From: Bryobacteraceae bacterium
GTDB lineage: Bacteria > Acidobacteriota > Terriglobia > Bryobacterales > Bryobacteraceae
DNA length: 6,435 nucleotides
Direction of reading: 5' to 3'
NCBI GenBank assembly: GCA_030044325.1
Contig: JASHWA010000523.1
Location: 1 to 6,435 of the forward strand
The notes beneath the pieces are model-generated. The model was given only the letters and a program-made list of their open reading frames with translations, did not search any database and was not told the DNA's origin. Position numbers and translations under genes: made by a program. Below, piece after piece: positions 6,151 through 6,435 of this stretch. The stretch's first letter is position 1, and each line of letters opens with the position of its first letter.

Positions 6151-6156
6151 TATAAT
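6151..6156 (+). promoter_or_regulatory. Perfect TATAAT -10 box directly upstream of the oxidoreductase ATG
   Basis: TATAAT at 6151-6156 matches the sigma-70 -10 consensus in all six bases. The six bases CGACGT then lead into ATG at 6163. No -35 match is seen at 16-18 bases; TTGTTC at 6122-6127 lies 23 bases away, which is too far. Transcription from this box would begin at or next to the A of the start codon. Confidence 0.5.
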
Positions 6157-6162
6157 CGACGT

Positions 6163-6435
6163 ATGCAAGTTCAACCTAGCGCCTCCGTAGCCGACGTGGT
6201 GATCATCGGCTCCGGCGCGGGCGGCGGGACGGTCACCAAGGTTCTGACGGACCTGGGCATGCACGTCACCCTGCTCGAAGCCGGACCGATGTTGCATCCG
6301 GAAACCGATTTCAAGGAGCACAAGTGGCCTTATGATTATCCGCATCGCGGCGCCGGCGAAGGCGGCGCGAGTTACTTCGGGCGCGGCCGCGATTTCGGAT
6401 GGTTCAGCGCGCACGCCGGCGGATGGCATCTCGAA
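6163..6435 (+). CDS. GMC-family FAD-dependent oxidoreductase, N-terminal part (cut by window end)
   Basis: The first 91 residues of a larger protein; full members of the family are commonly over 500 residues. The FAD-binding Rossmann fold is clear: VVIIGSGAGG with the GxGxxG glycines at 16, 18 and 21, then a helix and HVTLLEAGP, where Glu39 would hold the FAD ribose. The stretch after it (FKEHKWPYDYPHRGAGEGG and GWFSAHAGGWHLE) resembles glucose-methanol-choline oxidoreductases that work as dehydrogenases with a separate small subunit in acidobacteria and proteobacteria. Members oxidise an alcohol or sugar hydroxyl and pass electrons to the respiratory chain or oxygen. The C-terminal catalytic His/Asn is outside the window. 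No leader peptide is seen here. A GGGAG at 6144-6148 is about 14 bases from the ATG, too far for a normal ribosome site, so leaderless initiation is more likely. The partner gene and substrate cannot be seen. Confidence 0.88.
   Translation, partial: MQVQPSASVADVVIIGSGAGGGTVTKVLTDLGMHVTLLEAGPMLHPETDFKEHKWPYDYPHRGAGEGGASYFGRGRDFGWFSAHAGGWHLE

Noticed and set aside
6034..6429. A 131-codon minus-strand frame over the palindromes and the oxidoreductase start
   Set aside because: It runs through the hairpin cluster and opposite the FAD-binding motif, with no recognisable protein features.

Overview
The window is a GC-rich stretch of a bacterial chromosome. Its gene content best fits an Acidobacteriota-type genome. 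This is an inference from three things: the style of the GMC oxidoreductase start, the loop inserted in the amino acid permease, and the membrane protein encoded next to the sigma factor. No rRNA or marker gene settles the taxonomy. There is no mobile element, CRISPR array or tRNA.

Layout: positions 1-313 hold no confident gene, only a possible degraded gene end and a short G-rich tandem repeat that could form a G-quadruplex. From 1673 down to 314 on the minus strand lies a three-gene operon: an ECF sigma factor, a small single-pass membrane protein placed like an anti-sigma factor, and a membrane-anchored Spy/CpxP/CnrX-like periplasmic protein. Both junctions are 4-base ATGA overlaps. The set has the part list of a CnrYXH-type envelope-sensing switch. 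A 259-base divergent region (1674-1932) carries a possible ECF promoter for this operon, a terminator-like hairpin with a T-tract, and a promoter for the plus-strand genes.

On the plus strand come a complete PcrA/UvrD-type DNA helicase (1933-4239), a 52-residue very basic protein 12 bases behind it (4252-4410), and a complete APC-superfamily amino acid permease (4480-5979). A 183-base spacer follows, with three GC-rich hairpins in a row. The last gene is the first 91 codons of a GMC-family FAD oxidoreductase, cut by the window edge.

The helicase and the oxidoreductase both have a -10-like hexamer just upstream of the ATG and no well-placed Shine-Dalgarno sequence, so both may be read from leaderless or nearly leaderless mRNAs. 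The permease also lacks a Shine-Dalgarno sequence. The genes do not form one pathway. The sigma operon is a self-contained regulatory unit, the helicase is housekeeping DNA repair, and the permease and oxidoreductase are metabolic. The most promising material for a new system is the sigma/membrane protein/periplasmic sensor operon, followed by the small basic protein paired with the helicase.
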